From: an uncultured Clostridia bacterium | Lineage (GTDB): Bacteria > Bacillota > Clostridia > TANB77 > CAG-508 | Direction: 5' to 3' | Assembly (NCBI GenBank): GCA_949482135.1 | Contig: CASYFC010000006.1 | Location: 55,482 to 119,481 of the forward strand | DNA length: 64,000 nucleotides | In this document: positions 43,580-53,495 of the stretch, piece by piece | Layout: each line of letters begins with the position of its first letter | Numbering within the stretch: position 1 is the first letter of the stretch | Notes under the pieces: generated by a model | The model's database searches: none | What the model saw: only the letters and a program-made list of their open reading frames with translations | Told to the model about the DNA's origin: nothing | Position numbers and translations under genes: made by a program

Positions 43580-45613
43580 ATGAAAATAAGTAAGAAGAAA
43601 ATAGATTTAAAAGAATGCCTAAATAAAGAATGGATTATAACAAATGGTATAGGTGGATTTTGTTCATCAACAGTTATTGGAGCGAATACTAGAAGATATC
43701 ATGGACTTTTAATTGCTCCATTAATTCCACCAGCACAGAGACATTTATTAGTTTCTAAATTAGATGAAAAAATAGAATCAAATGGTGAAGAATATAATTT
43801 GTACACTAATGTTTGTAAAAATTATATTTCAGATGGTTATAAAAATTTAGAAAGGTTTGAAAAAGATTATTTTCCTATATTTACTTATAAAGTTAAAGAT
43901 ATAAAAATCACAAAAACAATTTCTATGATTTATGGTAGAAATACAGTTGTTGTACAATATAATATAAAAAATGGAAAATATGATTCAAAATTAACTTTAG
44001 CACCAGTTTTAAATTTTAGAGATTTCCATTCAATGACTCCAAATCATCAATTTTTACTAAAGCAAAGAATTGATAAAAATAAAGTTAGAATTGAAATTGA
44101 TGGGAATTCAAGCACACCAATTTATACATATGTAAATGATGGAGAATATATTATACATGAAAATGATATTTTCAATAATATGTATTATTTAAAAGAAGAA
44201 GAAAGAGGATTTGATGCAGAGGAAAATTTGATTGTTCCTGGAAGATATGAAATTCTGATAAAGGCAAGAGAAACAAAAGAAATTACTTTTGTAGCATCTT
44301 TAGAAGATAATACAGAGCAAGTTGAAAGTAATAGTGTATTTAAAAATGAAATCCTAAGGTTGCAAACAGTAGTTAATAATTCTGAGCTTTTAATTTCAAA
44401 ATCAAAACTTACAAAAAATGAGAAAGATTATAATGAATTAGTGAAAGACTTAATAATTAGTGCAGATTCTTTTATAATAAATAGACAATCTTTTGGGACA
44501 CATTCAATAATTGCAGGATTCCCTTGGTTTTTAGATTGGGGACGAGATACTCTAATTGCTTATGAAGGTCTATTATTAATTACAAAAAGATTTGATTTAG
44601 CAAAAGAAATATTATTAACATTTACAAGAGATATAAAATATGGATTAGTTCCTAACGGATATTCTGGTTTTGATAATAGACCATTATATAATAGTGCTGA
44701 TGCTTCACTTTTACTTTTTGAACAAGTTAATAAATATTTACAATATACAAAAGACTATGAATTTATAAAAAATAATATTTATGAAAAACTAAAAGATATT
44801 GCTGAAAATTATATGAAAGGTATCGATTTAGATAATAACAATATTTATATAGATAAAGATGGATTACTATCATCAGGAACAGAAACAACTCAAAATACTT
44901 GGATGGATGCTAAGATAGATAATTTTGCGGTTACTCCTAGAAATGGAAAAGTTGTAGAATTAAATGCTCTTTGGTATAATGCATTAAAAACTTTAGAAAA
45001 TTTAGCAAATAAGTTTGATGAAAAAATGTTATCAGATAATTATAAAAAATTAGCAACAAAACATCAAAAAGAATTCAAGAATCAATTTTATAATAAAAAG
45101 AAAAAATCATTATATGATGTTATTGGAGATGAGAAAATTAGACCAAATCAATTATTTAGTATTTCTACAACATATCCAGTAATTAAACCATCTTCTGAAA
45201 TAGGTAAAACTATTTTCAAAACTTGTACTACTAAATTATTAACAAAATATGGATTACGTACATTAGCTAAAGGAGAAGAAGGATATATTCCTTATTACCA
45301 AGGAAACGCAAGAGAAAGAGATATGTCATATCATCAAGGCGTAGTTTGGGTATGGCTTATAGGATTATATCATGATGCATTAAAAAATATAATTAATGAT
45401 GAAAAAGATAGATTAGAAAAAGAAAAATTACTAATAGAGTACGAAAAAATTATAAAAAATGTGTATTCTAGCTTTAAAACAGAAGTATATGATGTTGGAA
45501 TTGGAAGTATTTCAGAATTATATAATTCACAAATGCCTTTTATTGCAGGAGGAACTTTTGCTCAAGCTTGGAGTGTTTCAGAAGTTTTAAAAATTTTGTC
45601 AAAAATGAAATAA
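43580..45613 (+). CDS. Amylo-alpha-1,6-glucosidase / glycogen debranching enzyme
   Basis: This 677-residue protein has an N-terminal GDE_N-like domain (EWIITNGIGGFCSSTVIGAN, RRYHGLLIAPLIPPA) and a C-terminal (alpha/alpha)6 GDE_C catalytic domain (IIAGFPWFLDWGRDTLIAYE, GTETTQNTWMDAKID, GYIPYYQGNARERDMSYHQG, VVWVWLIGLY). It removes alpha-1,6 branches from storage glucan, the reverse side of the GH57/GT4 set near 9511-13782. AAAGGAAGA precedes the ATG, 31 nt after yvcK. A copy of the dispersed palindrome follows directly. Confidence 0.92.
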   Translation: MKISKKKIDLKECLNKEWIITNGIGGFCSSTVIGANTRRYHGLLIAPLIPPAQRHLLVSKLDEKIESNGEEYNLYTNVCKNYISDGYKNLERFEKDYFPIFTYKVKDIKITKTISMIYGRNTVVVQYNIKNGKYDSKLTLAPVLNFRDFHSMTPNHQFLLKQRIDKNKVRIEIDGNSSTPIYTYVNDGEYIIHENDIFNNMYYLKEEERGFDAEENLIVPGRYEILIKARETKEITFVASLEDNTEQVESNSVFKNEILRLQTVVNNSELLISKSKLTKNEKDYNELVKDLIISADSFIINRQSFGTHSIIAGFPWFLDWGRDTLIAYEGLLLITKRFDLAKEILLTFTRDIKYGLVPNGYSGFDNRPLYNSADASLLLFEQVNKYLQYTKDYEFIKNNIYEKLKDIAENYMKGIDLDNNNIYIDKDGLLSSGTETTQNTWMDAKIDNFAVTPRNGKVVELNALWYNALKTLENLANKFDEKMLSDNYKKLATKHQKEFKNQFYNKKKKSLYDVIGDEKIRPNQLFSISTTYPVIKPSSEIGKTIFKTCTTKLLTKYGLRTLAKGEEGYIPYYQGNARERDMSYHQGVVWVWLIGLYHDALKNIINDEKDRLEKEKLLIEYEKIIKNVYSSFKTEVYDVGIGSISELYNSQMPFIAGGTFAQAWSVSEVLKILSKMK

Positions 45614-45615
45614 AA

Positions 45616-45656
45616 TGAAATTTAGGGGGCGTTCAAAAGAACGTCCTTAAATTTCA
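45616..45656 (+). repeat. Dispersed palindromic repeat copy 4
   Basis: TGAAATTTA (45616-45624) and TAAATTTCA (45648-45656) enclose an inner GGGCGTTC / GAACGTCC stem with an AAAA loop, making an almost continuous hairpin. It lies between the debranching gene and the ABC transporter and ends just before the AAAGGAG ribosome site of the latter, so it could affect transporter translation. Confidence 0.7.
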
Positions 45657-45668
45657 AAGGAGAATATT

Positions 45669-46388
45669 ATGATACAAATAAAAAATATAAGTAAATCATA
45701 TGTGAAAGAGAAAAAGACTATAGATGATTTAAACTTAGAAATTAAAAATGGAGAAATATTTGGATTTTTAGGACCTAATGGTGCTGGTAAAACAACTACG
45801 ATAAAAATGATTACAGGTATTTTAGATATAGACGAAGGCGATATATTAATAGATAATATTAGTATAAAAGAAAATCCAATTAAAGCTAAAAAAGAATTTG
45901 GATTTGTTCCAGATAGTCCAGATTTATTTTTAAAACTAAAAGGTATAGAATATTTGAATTTTCTTGCAGATATATATAATGTATCAAAGGAAGATAGAAA
46001 AAATAGAATCGAAAAATATTCTAAAATGTTTGATATGTTTGATAATTTGAATGATAGAATTCAAAGTTATTCCCATGGTATGAGACAGAAAATAATTGTT
46101 ATAGGTGCGATGCTTCATAATCCAAAAAATTGGATATTAGATGAACCAATGACAGGTTTAGATCCGAAATCAGCACATGATTTAAAAGTTCTTATGAAAG
46201 AACATAGTAGCAAAGGAAATTGTGTATTTTTTTCTACACATGTTTTAGAAGTTGCAGAAAAATTATGTGATAGAATAGGGATTATAAATAAGGGAAAATT
46301 AATTTTTGTGGGAACATATGAAGAAATGAAAAAAAAGTTTAAAGAGGATGCGTCTTTAGAAGATTTGTTTTTGGAAATCACAGAATAA
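45669..46388 (+). CDS. ABC transporter ATP-binding protein
   Basis: This 239-residue ATPase has Walker A GFLGPNGAGKTTTIKM, a Q-loop region, signature QSYSHGMRQK (variant of LSGGQ), Walker B NWILDEPMTGLDP and the switch His in FFSTHVLEVAEKLC. It resembles the ATPase subunits of exporters of the ABC-2/YtrB-like kind. The AAAGGAG site is 5 nt before the ATG. It is 17 nt upstream of the permease gene and should form a complex with it. The substrate is unknown. Confidence 0.93.
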   Translation: MIQIKNISKSYVKEKKTIDDLNLEIKNGEIFGFLGPNGAGKTTTIKMITGILDIDEGDILIDNISIKENPIKAKKEFGFVPDSPDLFLKLKGIEYLNFLADIYNVSKEDRKNRIEKYSKMFDMFDNLNDRIQSYSHGMRQKIIVIGAMLHNPKNWILDEPMTGLDPKSAHDLKVLMKEHSSKGNCVFFSTHVLEVAEKLCDRIGIINKGKLIFVGTYEEMKKKFKEDASLEDLFLEITE

Positions 46389-46405
46389 TTTATGGAGTAA
46401 AATTT

Positions 46406-48052
46406 ATGAGAGATACATTGTTGCTTACCAAGATTTTATTAAAGAGTTCATTTAATAAGAATAGTAATAAAAATGGACTTGAGGTAGGAAAATTAATTTT
46501 ATATATAATAGTATATGGATATATTATGGGAATATTTTCATATGTTGCTTATATGGCCATTTCACAATTAATTCCATTTAAGCAAGAAATATTGTTTGTA
46601 GGATTATGTTTTGCTGGAGTTATTGGATTTGGAATAATTCATACATTATTTACAAGCTTAAATTTGCTATTTTTTTCAAAAGATATAGAAAACTTATTAC
46701 CACTTCCAATTAGTCCAATAAAAATAATTATGGCAAAATTTAATTGTTTAATTGTTGCACAATATTTTATTATATTAGCAGTATTAGTACCAGTTTTGGT
46801 TGTTTATGGTATTTTATTAAAGTGTAACATAATATTTTACTTAATATCAGGTGTTGTTTCATTATTAATTCCAATTGTACCTGTATTATTGTCTTCATTA
46901 CTTATAATAATAGTTATGAAGTTTACAAAAATAATAAAAAACAAGGAAGCAGTACAGTATATATCTGTTTTTTGTACAATAATTTTAATAATTTTGATAC
47001 AAATATTTTCAAGCTCTATTGGTAATCAAGAAGTATCTGATGCAGAGCTTGCAGAACTTCTTATTTCTCAAAGTGATGCAATAAATAATTCTTCAAAGAT
47101 TTTATTTACATTAAAACCAGCATTAAATACTGTATTAAATTATAATAATTTAGAAGGATTAAAAGCTTTAGCAATATTAAGTACAGAAACACTTTTAATA
47201 TATTTTGTAATATGTAGTTTTGTTTCTAGAACATATATAAAAACAGTTACAAAGATTTCTTCATTAGGAAACAAAAAAAGTAAAAAATTAGATATTTCTA
47301 AAGATTTTGAAAGAAATAAATTATGGAATTCATATTTAAAAAAGGAATTTAGAATATTAGTTAGAAATCCAATATTTTTTATGCAATGTGTATTACCATC
47401 AATAATTTTTCCTTTTATATTTTCACTTCCAATATTTATTGCAGTAAAAGATGCTGATCCAAATATTATGAAAATATATACAGAATTTTTACTAAGTGAT
47501 ATTAATACGTCTATTGGAATTGCTGTTTTTTTAGTTATAATATTAATGCTTTATATGTTTAATTTTATAGCGTTAACCGCAATTTCACGAGAAGGAAAGG
47601 ATTCTGTATTTATGAAGCAGATACCAATTCCTTTATATAAACAGATTTTATATAAAATATTACCTGGGATTATTTTAAATATATTTCCAATAGTATATGT
47701 TATGATTGTTGCAAAAATTATTATAAAAGACTTAAGTATTGATATGATACTATTTTCATCAATTATTGCAATGCTTTGTAATATTCTTAATAATTATTTA
47801 ATGATACTAATAGACTTAAAAAATCCAAAATTAAATTGGACTACAGAATATGCAGTTGTTAAACAAAACTTTAATATGATTTTTCAATTTATAATTGTTG
47901 TAATTCAAGGTGGAATTGTGATTGCGATATGTTCATATTTTAATATACAAAATTCAATAATTGCTTTAATAATACTATTTAGTATATCATTACTAATTGT
48001 AACAAAATATATAAAAACAAACGAAAACAAAATATTTAATAAAATTATTTAA
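46406..48052 (+). CDS. ABC transporter permease (ABC-2-like)
   Basis: This 548-residue protein has about twelve predicted membrane helices and no recognisable catalytic motif. It begins MRDTLLLTKILLKSSFNKNS, a pattern common in clostridial ABC exporter permeases. A long cytoplasmic stretch (KISSLGNKKSKKLDISKDFE) separates two sets of helices. It pairs with the upstream ATPase. No helper or regulator gene is adjacent, so the exported substrate cannot be guessed. GGAGTAAAA precedes the ATG. Confidence 0.85.
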   Translation: MRDTLLLTKILLKSSFNKNSNKNGLEVGKLILYIIVYGYIMGIFSYVAYMAISQLIPFKQEILFVGLCFAGVIGFGIIHTLFTSLNLLFFSKDIENLLPLPISPIKIIMAKFNCLIVAQYFIILAVLVPVLVVYGILLKCNIIFYLISGVVSLLIPIVPVLLSSLLIIIVMKFTKIIKNKEAVQYISVFCTIILIILIQIFSSSIGNQEVSDAELAELLISQSDAINNSSKILFTLKPALNTVLNYNNLEGLKALAILSTETLLIYFVICSFVSRTYIKTVTKISSLGNKKSKKLDISKDFERNKLWNSYLKKEFRILVRNPIFFMQCVLPSIIFPFIFSLPIFIAVKDADPNIMKIYTEFLLSDINTSIGIAVFLVIILMLYMFNFIALTAISREGKDSVFMKQIPIPLYKQILYKILPGIILNIFPIVYVMIVAKIIIKDLSIDMILFSSIIAMLCNILNNYLMILIDLKNPKLNWTTEYAVVKQNFNMIFQFIIVVIQGGIVIAICSYFNIQNSIIALIILFSISLLIVTKYIKTNENKIFNKII

Positions 48053-48075
48053 TTTAGATGTAGAAAGGAAATATT

Positions 48076-49020
48076 ATGGAATCAAGTAAACCATTTTTTA
48101 GAATGATAGATGAAATCTGTAAAGAAGAAAATATAAAGCAAAAAATGATTTCCTATAATTGGATTAGGCAATTGGAAAAAGAAAATAAGACACATTATAT
48201 AATGAGCTATCAACTTGATTTAAATACAGCAAATTCATATAATATAGCACATGATAAATTTGCAACCTATGATGTTTTAAAATCAAATAATGTACCAACA
48301 ATTGAACACAGAATGATTTTTAATCCTAAAACAAGAAGTAAATTTTATGGTGAAAAATTTATTAAAGATGCTGAACGACTACTTTTAGAAAATAATAATA
48401 AAGTAGTTATAAAAGCAAATGAATCTTGCGAGGGAAAAGATGTATATTTTTGCTCTAATAAGCAAGAAATAGAGGAAACAGTTGAAAAACTCTTTGGTGA
48501 AAATAAAGATACATTAAGTGCTTGTCCTTATGTAGATATAGAATATGAGTATAGAGTAATTTATCTTACAGGGGAAATACTATATATGTATAAGAAGAAA
48601 AAAGCATCTGTTATAGGAGATGGAAAGAAAACTATAAGAGAATTAGTTAATGAAATCAATGAAAAAAGAAATATTAATATTGAGATTATAAAAGACTTGG
48701 ACTTAAGCTATATTCCAAGATTTAATGAGGAAGTTTATGTATCATGGAAACACAACTTATATAATGGTGCAGTACCAATATTAGTTGATGAAAGTGACCA
48801 ATTTGCAAATAAAGTAAAAGAAGTAGCATTACTTGCAGGAAAAGCAATGAATATAAACTTTGCAAGTATTGATATAGCATTAGCTTCGGATAAAAGAATA
48901 TTGGTTATGGAAGTTAATGGAAGTGTATGTATGAATAAATTTTCTGAAATAATTCCAAATGGATACAATATTGCAAAAGACATTTATAAAAAAGCAATTA
49001 TAAAGATGTTTGAAAATTAA
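48076..49020 (+). CDS. ATP-grasp domain ligase-like protein
   Basis: This 314-residue protein shows an ATP-grasp fold: a pre-ATP region (AHDKFATYDVLKSNNVPTIE), the nucleotide-binding VVIKANESCEGKDVYFCSN, the block YEYRVIYLTGEILYMYKKKK, and the metal-binding segment FASIDIALASDKRILVMEVN, with the final Glu/Asn pair in VMEVNGSVCMNKF. The closest family look is RimK or cyanophycin synthetase ATP-grasp. Such enzymes join a carboxylate to an amine; the substrate is unknown. It follows the ABC permease by 23 nt and may be cotranscribed, hinting at a peptide-like product, which is inference. Confidence 0.82.
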   Translation: MESSKPFFRMIDEICKEENIKQKMISYNWIRQLEKENKTHYIMSYQLDLNTANSYNIAHDKFATYDVLKSNNVPTIEHRMIFNPKTRSKFYGEKFIKDAERLLLENNNKVVIKANESCEGKDVYFCSNKQEIEETVEKLFGENKDTLSACPYVDIEYEYRVIYLTGEILYMYKKKKASVIGDGKKTIRELVNEINEKRNINIEIIKDLDLSYIPRFNEEVYVSWKHNLYNGAVPILVDESDQFANKVKEVALLAGKAMNINFASIDIALASDKRILVMEVNGSVCMNKFSEIIPNGYNIAKDIYKKAIIKMFEN

Positions 49021-49035
49021 ATTTACTTAAAAAAC

Positions 49036-49064
49036 TTGACAGTTTACAATAATACATATAAAAT
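49036..49064 (+). promoter_or_regulatory. Promoter of rny
   Basis: TTGACA (49036-49041), a 17-nt spacer and TAAAAT (49059-49064). The leader before ATG 49171 is about 100 nt, AT-rich, with no clear structure. Confidence 0.65.
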
Positions 49065-49170
49065 AATAATGTAGGAAAAAATACAATATAAATTATATAA
49101 ATAATTAATTGAATTTATGAAATAATTTTGTTGTACATTGAAAATTTAATAGAAAGAGGTAAATGTAATT

Positions 49171-50715
49171 ATGAAAACAACTTTAATTATTGTTGCCACT
49201 TTTCTAATCTCAGCTGTAATTTTCATACCAATAGGGGTATTTATAAGAAAGAAAATTGCGGAATCTAAAATTCAAAGTGCAGAAAAAGAAGCTAAAAGAT
49301 TAATTGAAAGCGTAAAAATAGAAGCTGAAAACTTAAAAAAAGAAGAATTGATTAAAGCTAAAGAAGAAGTTTTACAAATTAGAAATGATTTAGATTTAGA
49401 GATTAAAGAAAGAAGAGGCGACATACAAGCACAAGAAAGAAGATTGATTCAAAAAGAAGAAAACTTAGAAAAAAGAGTTGCTGTTTATGATAGCAAAGAA
49501 AAAGACTTAGAAAGAAGACTAGCAGATAACGAACAAAAAAAGCAAGACTTAGAAAAACTTTATGAAAAAGAAATGGAAGAATTACAAAGAATTTCTGGAT
49601 TATCTCAGGAACAAGCAAAACAACAATTGCTATCTGATTTAGATAAAGAAATTTCTCAAGAAAAGGCACAATTAATCAGAGACCTAGAAGCTAAGGCAAA
49701 AGAAGATGCTGTTAAGAATGCTAGAGAAATTGTAAGTTTTGCAATTCAAAAATGTGCTGCTGATCATACATCTGAAACAACAGTATCTGTTGTTGCACTT
49801 CCTAGTGATGAAATGAAAGGAAGAATTATTGGTAGAGAAGGTAGAAACATAAAAACATTAGAAACACTTACTGGTATTGATTTAATAATAGATGATACAC
49901 CAGAAGCTGTTATAATTTCTGGATTTGATCCATTAAGAAGAGAAGTTGCAAGAATTGCTATTGAGAAATTAATTGAAGATGGAAGAATTCACCCAGCAAA
50001 AATAGAAGAAATGGTAGAAAAAGCTAAAGAAGAAGTTGCATCTATCATTAAAGAAGAAGGTGAAAGGGCAGCTTTAGAAACAGGTGTTAATAATCTTCAT
50101 CCAGACATAATAAAATTAATTGGAAAATTAAAGTATAGAACAAGTTATGGACAAAATGTATTAAATCACTCAATTGAAGTTTCTAATTTAGCTAGAATAA
50201 TGGCTGAAGAATTAGGAATTAATTCAAAAATAGCAAGAAGAGCTGGTTTATTACATGATTTAGGAAAAGCATTAGACCATGATATGGAAGGTACACATGT
50301 TGAACTTGGTGTTGAAGTTCTTAAAAAATATAAAGAGAACGAATCAATAATAAATGCTGTAGAAGCACATCATGGTGATGTTGAACCACTTACTTTAGAA
50401 GCTGTTTTAGTACAAGCTGCTGATGCAATTTCTGCATCAAGACCAGGTGCTAGAAGAGAAACATTAGAGTCATATATTAAAAGACTTGAAAAACTTGAAG
50501 AAATTGCAGATTCTTTTGAAGGTGTTGAAAAATCATTTGCTATTCAAGCTGGACGTGAAGTCAGATTAATAGTAAAACCAGAAAAAGTTTCAGATGCAGA
50601 TATGGTAATAATGGCTAGAGATGTTGCTAAGAAAGTTGAAAATGAAATGGAATATCCAGGACAAATAAAAGTAAATGTAATTAGAGAATCTAGAGTAATT
50701 GACTATGCAAAATAA
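49171..50715 (+). CDS. rny: Ribonuclease Y
   Basis: RNase Y is the membrane-bound endoribonuclease that starts mRNA decay in Firmicutes. The 514-residue product has an N-terminal anchor (about 5-26), a long coiled coil (about 30-190), a KH domain ([20 protein letters not shown]) and the HD domain ([20 protein letters not shown], with [10 protein letters not shown]). It ends [12 protein letters not shown], the family C-terminus. GAAAGAGGT precedes the ATG. A strong terminator follows. Partners here are PNPase (33964) and the YlbF-like protein (13798). Confidence 0.96.
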   Translation: MKTTLIIVATFLISAVIFIPIGVFIRKKIAESKIQSAEKEAKRLIESVKIEAENLKKEELIKAKEEVLQIRNDLDLEIKERRGDIQAQERRLIQKEENLEKRVAVYDSKEKDLERRLADNEQKKQDLEKLYEKEMEELQRISGLSQEQAKQQLLSDLDKEISQEKAQLIRDLEAKAKEDAVKNAREIVSFAIQKCAADHTSETTVSVVALPSDEMKGRIIGREGRNIKTLETLTGIDLIIDDTPEAVIISGFDPLRREVARIAIEKLIEDGRIHPAKIEEMVEKAKEEVASIIKEEGERAALETGVNNLHPDIIKLIGKLKYRTSYGQNVLNHSIEVSNLARIMAEELGINSKIARRAGLLHDLGKALDHDMEGTHVELGVEVLKKYKENESIINAVEAHHGDVEPLTLEAVLVQAADAISASRPGARRETLESYIKRLEKLEEIADSFEGVEKSFAIQAGREVRLIVKPEKVSDADMVIMARDVAKKVENEMEYPGQIKVNVIRESRVIDYAK

Positions 50716-50717
50716 AA

Positions 50718-50752
50718 AAATAGTAGAGCTAAAAAAATGCTCTACTTTTTTT
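50718..50752 (+). terminator. Intrinsic terminator after rny
   Basis: AGTAGAGC / GCTCTACT stem with an A-rich loop, flanked by A and T runs on the two sides. Confidence 0.88.
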
Positions 50753-50774
50753 ATTTTATTTTCTATTCTAAGTA

Positions 50775-50803
50775 TTGACATTGCTGAACTTTGCACATAT
50801 AAT
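50775..50803 (+). promoter_or_regulatory. Consensus promoter of sigH
   Basis: Perfect TTGACA (50775-50780) and TATAAT (50798-50803) with a 17-nt spacer. It supports the sigH start at 50841, because earlier in-frame starts would lie inside the promoter. Confidence 0.85.
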
Positions 50804-50840
50804 AGCGTTACAAAGCATTTTTAGGAGGTCAAAACGAGAA

Positions 50841-51482
50841 ATGTATAAAAGCGCATATTTTTCTAACAATAAATATGAAGACATTTCAGATGAAAGCTTA
50901 ATCGAAAAAATTAGATTAGGCGATATTGAGGCGCAAGATTACTTATTGGAGAAATATAGAAATGTTGTTACAATGAAATCAAACCGCTTTTTCTTAATAG
51001 GAGCGGAAAGTGATGATATGATACAGGAAGGAATGATAGGTCTTTTTAAAGCTATACAGTCTTTTGATTTGGACAAGAAGAATATTTCATTTAAAACATT
51101 TGCAAATTTATGTATAGAAAGACAATTAATTACTGCTATAAAAACATCTAACAGGCAAAAACATATTCCTTTGAATTCTTATTTTTCACTTAATATAGCT
51201 GCTTATGATGAAAATGAAGATACAGAAGTTATAGATATTTTAGATACTAATACAGTAGAAGATCCATTAGAAACAATTACCAAAAGAGAATATAGAGAGT
51301 TTTTGGAAAATAAAATAGAACAAAACTTAAGTCCTTTTGAAAAAAAGGTATTAGATAGATATATTCAAGGAGAAAGCTATGTAGATATAGCAGCTAAACT
51401 AGAGTCACCAGTAAAAGCTATAGATAATGCAATACAAAGAATTAGAAAAAAAGCAACAAAATGCCTAAACGCAGATGAATAA
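50841..51482 (+). CDS. sigH: Sporulation/stationary-phase sigma factor SigH
   Basis: This 213-residue sigma-70 family factor has region 2 (ESDDMIQEGMIGLFKAIQSF), then FKTFANLCIERQLITAIKTS and NRQKHIPLNSYFSLN, and region 4 helix-turn-helix (LSPFEKKVLDRYIQGESYVD, IAAKLESPVKAIDNAIQRIR). These match SigH, which turns on early sporulation genes such as spo0A, spoIIA and ftsZ promoters in Bacillus. AGGAGG lies 10 nt before ATG 50841. It is monocistronic with a vegetative-type promoter. Confidence 0.93.
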   Translation: MYKSAYFSNNKYEDISDESLIEKIRLGDIEAQDYLLEKYRNVVTMKSNRFFLIGAESDDMIQEGMIGLFKAIQSFDLDKKNISFKTFANLCIERQLITAIKTSNRQKHIPLNSYFSLNIAAYDENEDTEVIDILDTNTVEDPLETITKREYREFLENKIEQNLSPFEKKVLDRYIQGESYVDIAAKLESPVKAIDNAIQRIRKKATKCLNADE

Positions 51483-51515
51483 AACAAATCAATAATATAT
51501 ATTGGTTTGTTTTTT
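51483..51515 (+). terminator. Intrinsic terminator after sigH
   Basis: AAACAAATCAATA pairs with TATTGGTTTGTTT (one wobble) around a 5-nt loop and is followed by T residues. Confidence 0.8.
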
Positions 51516-51606
51516 TCAATATTTTATTCTAAATAAAATGTTGAAAAAAAGATAGAATAATGTTATACTAATTTTATTGTAAAAAAATAAATTGATTAAA
51601 AAATAT

Positions 51607-51682
<76 letters not shown>

Positions 51683-51717
51683 TATTTTTTTAAAGTAAAG
51701 CGAAGGAATGATATAAT

Positions 51718-52815
51718 ATGAAATTAGGAATAGTTGGACTTCCAAATGTTGGAAAAAGTACTTTATTTAATAGTATTACAAAAGCAGGGGCAGAATGCGC
51801 AAATTATCCATTCTGTACAATAGAACCAAATGTTGGAGTTGTTGCAGTTCCAGATGAGAGAATTGAAAAACTAGCTGAAATTTACAATCCTCAAAAAGTT
51901 ACAAATGCAGTTGTAGAATTTGTCGATATTGCAGGATTAGTTAAAGGCGCAAGTCGAGGTGAAGGTTTAGGAAATAAGTTTTTATCACATATTCGTGAAG
52001 TTGATAGTGTTGTGCAAGTGGTAAGATGCTTTGAAAATTCTAATATAGTTCATGTTGATGGAAATGTAGATCCAATTCGTGATATTGAAACAATAAATCT
52101 TGAATTAATTTTTGCAGATTTGGAAACAATAGAAAAAAGACTAGATAGAGCAAAAAAACTTTTAAAAGCAGATAAAAAATATCAATTTGAAATAGATATA
52201 TTAGAAAAAGTAAAAATAGCTTTAGAAGAAGGAAAATGTGCAAGAACTTTAGAATATAATGATGAAGAAAAAGATGTTTTAAAAGAGAGTTTCTTATTAA
52301 CGATGAAACCAACATTATATGTTGCAAATGTTTCAGAGGAAGAATTAGAAAATCCTTACGAAAATGACAATGTAAAAAGAGTTGTCGAATATGCAAAACA
52401 AGAAGGTGCAGATGTAATTCCACTATGTGTAAAAATTGAAGAAGAACTAAGTACTCTTGAAAAAAATGATAAAGCAGAAATGCTTGATGCGCTTGGACTT
52501 GAAGAATCAGGGTTAGATAAATTAATAAAAGCAAGTTATAATTTATTAGGGTTAATGTCTTTCTTAACTGCTGGAGAACCTGAGGTTAGAGCATGGACTA
52601 TAAAAATAGGTACTAAAGCTCCACAAGCTGCTGGAAAAATTCATTCAGATATAGAAAGAGGATTTATAAAAGCAGAAGTTATTTCTTTTGAAGATTTAGT
52701 TAATAAAGCTAATGGATCAATGGTTCAAGCAAAAGAAAAAGGATTAGTTAGATCTGAAGGAAAAGAGTATATAATGCAAGATGGAGACATTGTTTTATTT
52801 AGGTTTAATGTATAA
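51718..52815 (+). CDS. ychF: Redox-regulated ATPase YchF (Obg-like)
   Basis: This 365-residue Obg-family P-loop NTPase prefers ATP to GTP. It has MKLGIVGLPNVGKSTLFNSI, the G3 block VDIAGLVKGASRGEGLGNKF (DxAG), a coiled-coil insert, and the C-terminal TGS domain (AWTIKIGTKAPQAAGKIHSD, ERGFIKAEVISFEDLVN). It ends DGDIVLFRFNV, the family C-terminus. The usual NxxE motif replaces NKxD here (YVANVSEEE). It associates with ribosomes in other bacteria. It lies directly after tRNA-Thr. Confidence 0.96.
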   Translation: MKLGIVGLPNVGKSTLFNSITKAGAECANYPFCTIEPNVGVVAVPDERIEKLAEIYNPQKVTNAVVEFVDIAGLVKGASRGEGLGNKFLSHIREVDSVVQVVRCFENSNIVHVDGNVDPIRDIETINLELIFADLETIEKRLDRAKKLLKADKKYQFEIDILEKVKIALEEGKCARTLEYNDEEKDVLKESFLLTMKPTLYVANVSEEELENPYENDNVKRVVEYAKQEGADVIPLCVKIEEELSTLEKNDKAEMLDALGLEESGLDKLIKASYNLLGLMSFLTAGEPEVRAWTIKIGTKAPQAAGKIHSDIERGFIKAEVISFEDLVNKANGSMVQAKEKGLVRSEGKEYIMQDGDIVLFRFNV

Positions 52816-52879
52816 AAATATGACATTTGAATAAGATATATTACGATTACATTACAATTAAAAAAAATGTAAAAAAAAC

Positions 52880-52909
52880 TTGCATTAAAAAAAATGTATA
52901 TGTTATAAT
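52880..52909 (+). promoter_or_regulatory. Promoter of the small wall-anchored protein
   Basis: TTGCAT (52880-52885), an 18-nt spacer and TATAAT (52904-52909), about 35 nt before ATG 52945. Confidence 0.55.
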
Positions 52910-52944
52910 ATGAACAGATGTTAAGTAATAGGGAGATGGATAAA

Positions 52945-53325
52945 ATGTTTAAATTAAGAAAAGAAAAATTATTAGTTAGTTTAATTGTTATATTAATGGT
53001 TGTTCTAGCAATTGGAAATGTTACATCTTTAGCTACAGCACCAACAATTACAGCTACTGGTGGTAACAATAAAAATACTATAAATGCAGCACTATCTTCA
53101 AACAATGCAGCAAACGTAGGAGCTTCTGAAAGTGTTTCAGCTGGTGTAAATAATTCTTCTAATAAAACAAATACAAACAAAACAAATTCTAACAAAACAA
53201 ATACAAACCGTGTAAGTAGTTCATTACCTTATGCTGGAACAAGTGGAACAGTAGTGTTTGTTGTAGTAGCACTTGCAGCATCAGCTATATATGCTTATAA
53301 AAAAGTTTCAGACTATAATATCTAA
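52945..53325 (+). CDS. Small secreted protein with LPYAG-type wall anchor
   Basis: This 126-residue protein has a signal peptide (MFKLRKEKLLVSLIVILMVV, cleaved about residue 35), a low-complexity middle rich in N, T, S and A with repeated NKTN units (about 73-88), and a C-terminal SLPYAGTSG followed by a hydrophobic helix and KKVSDYNI. The arrangement (motif, helix, basic residues) is that of a sortase substrate with LPYAG (near residue 94) in place of LPXTG. ATG 52945 follows GGGAG by 9 nt. The function is unknown; it could be an abundant wall spacer protein. Confidence 0.72.
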   Translation: MFKLRKEKLLVSLIVILMVVLAIGNVTSLATAPTITATGGNNKNTINAALSSNNAANVGASESVSAGVNNSSNKTNTNKTNSNKTNTNRVSSSLPYAGTSGTVVFVVVALAASAIYAYKKVSDYNI

Positions 53326-53340
53326 TAAAAATAAAAAGCA

Positions 53341-53368
53341 AAGACATGTTATAAAACATGTCTTTTTT
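53341..53368 (+). terminator. Intrinsic terminator
   Basis: AAGACATGTT / AACATGTCTT, a 10-bp perfect stem with a short AT loop and TTTTTT. Confidence 0.9.
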
Positions 53369-53380
53369 GTGTTAAAAGTA

Positions 53381-53470
53381 TTGATATTTTAAATAAATTT
53401 TGGTATAATCTTTTTGAAATTATTTTACAAAAGATGCGGATAAAAGCTTTTATTTGCGTCTTTTATTTTT
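53381..53470 (+). promoter_or_regulatory. Promoter followed by a leader hairpin (attenuator-like)
   Basis: TTGATA (53381-53386), a 17-nt spacer and TATAAT (53404-53409). About 20 nt after the -10, AAAAGATGC pairs with GCGTCTTTT (53429-53437, 53456-53464) and is followed by ATTTTT, so the transcript could end before the gene at 53496. Confidence 0.55.
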
Positions 53471-53495
53471 TTATTTGTTTTTGTGAGGAATTATT

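Noticed and set aside
53160-53210. Short repeats of AAACAAATAC type as a possible CRISPR or tandem-repeat array
   Set aside because: They are in frame and encode NKTN units in the low-complexity middle of a secreted protein; there are no spacers.
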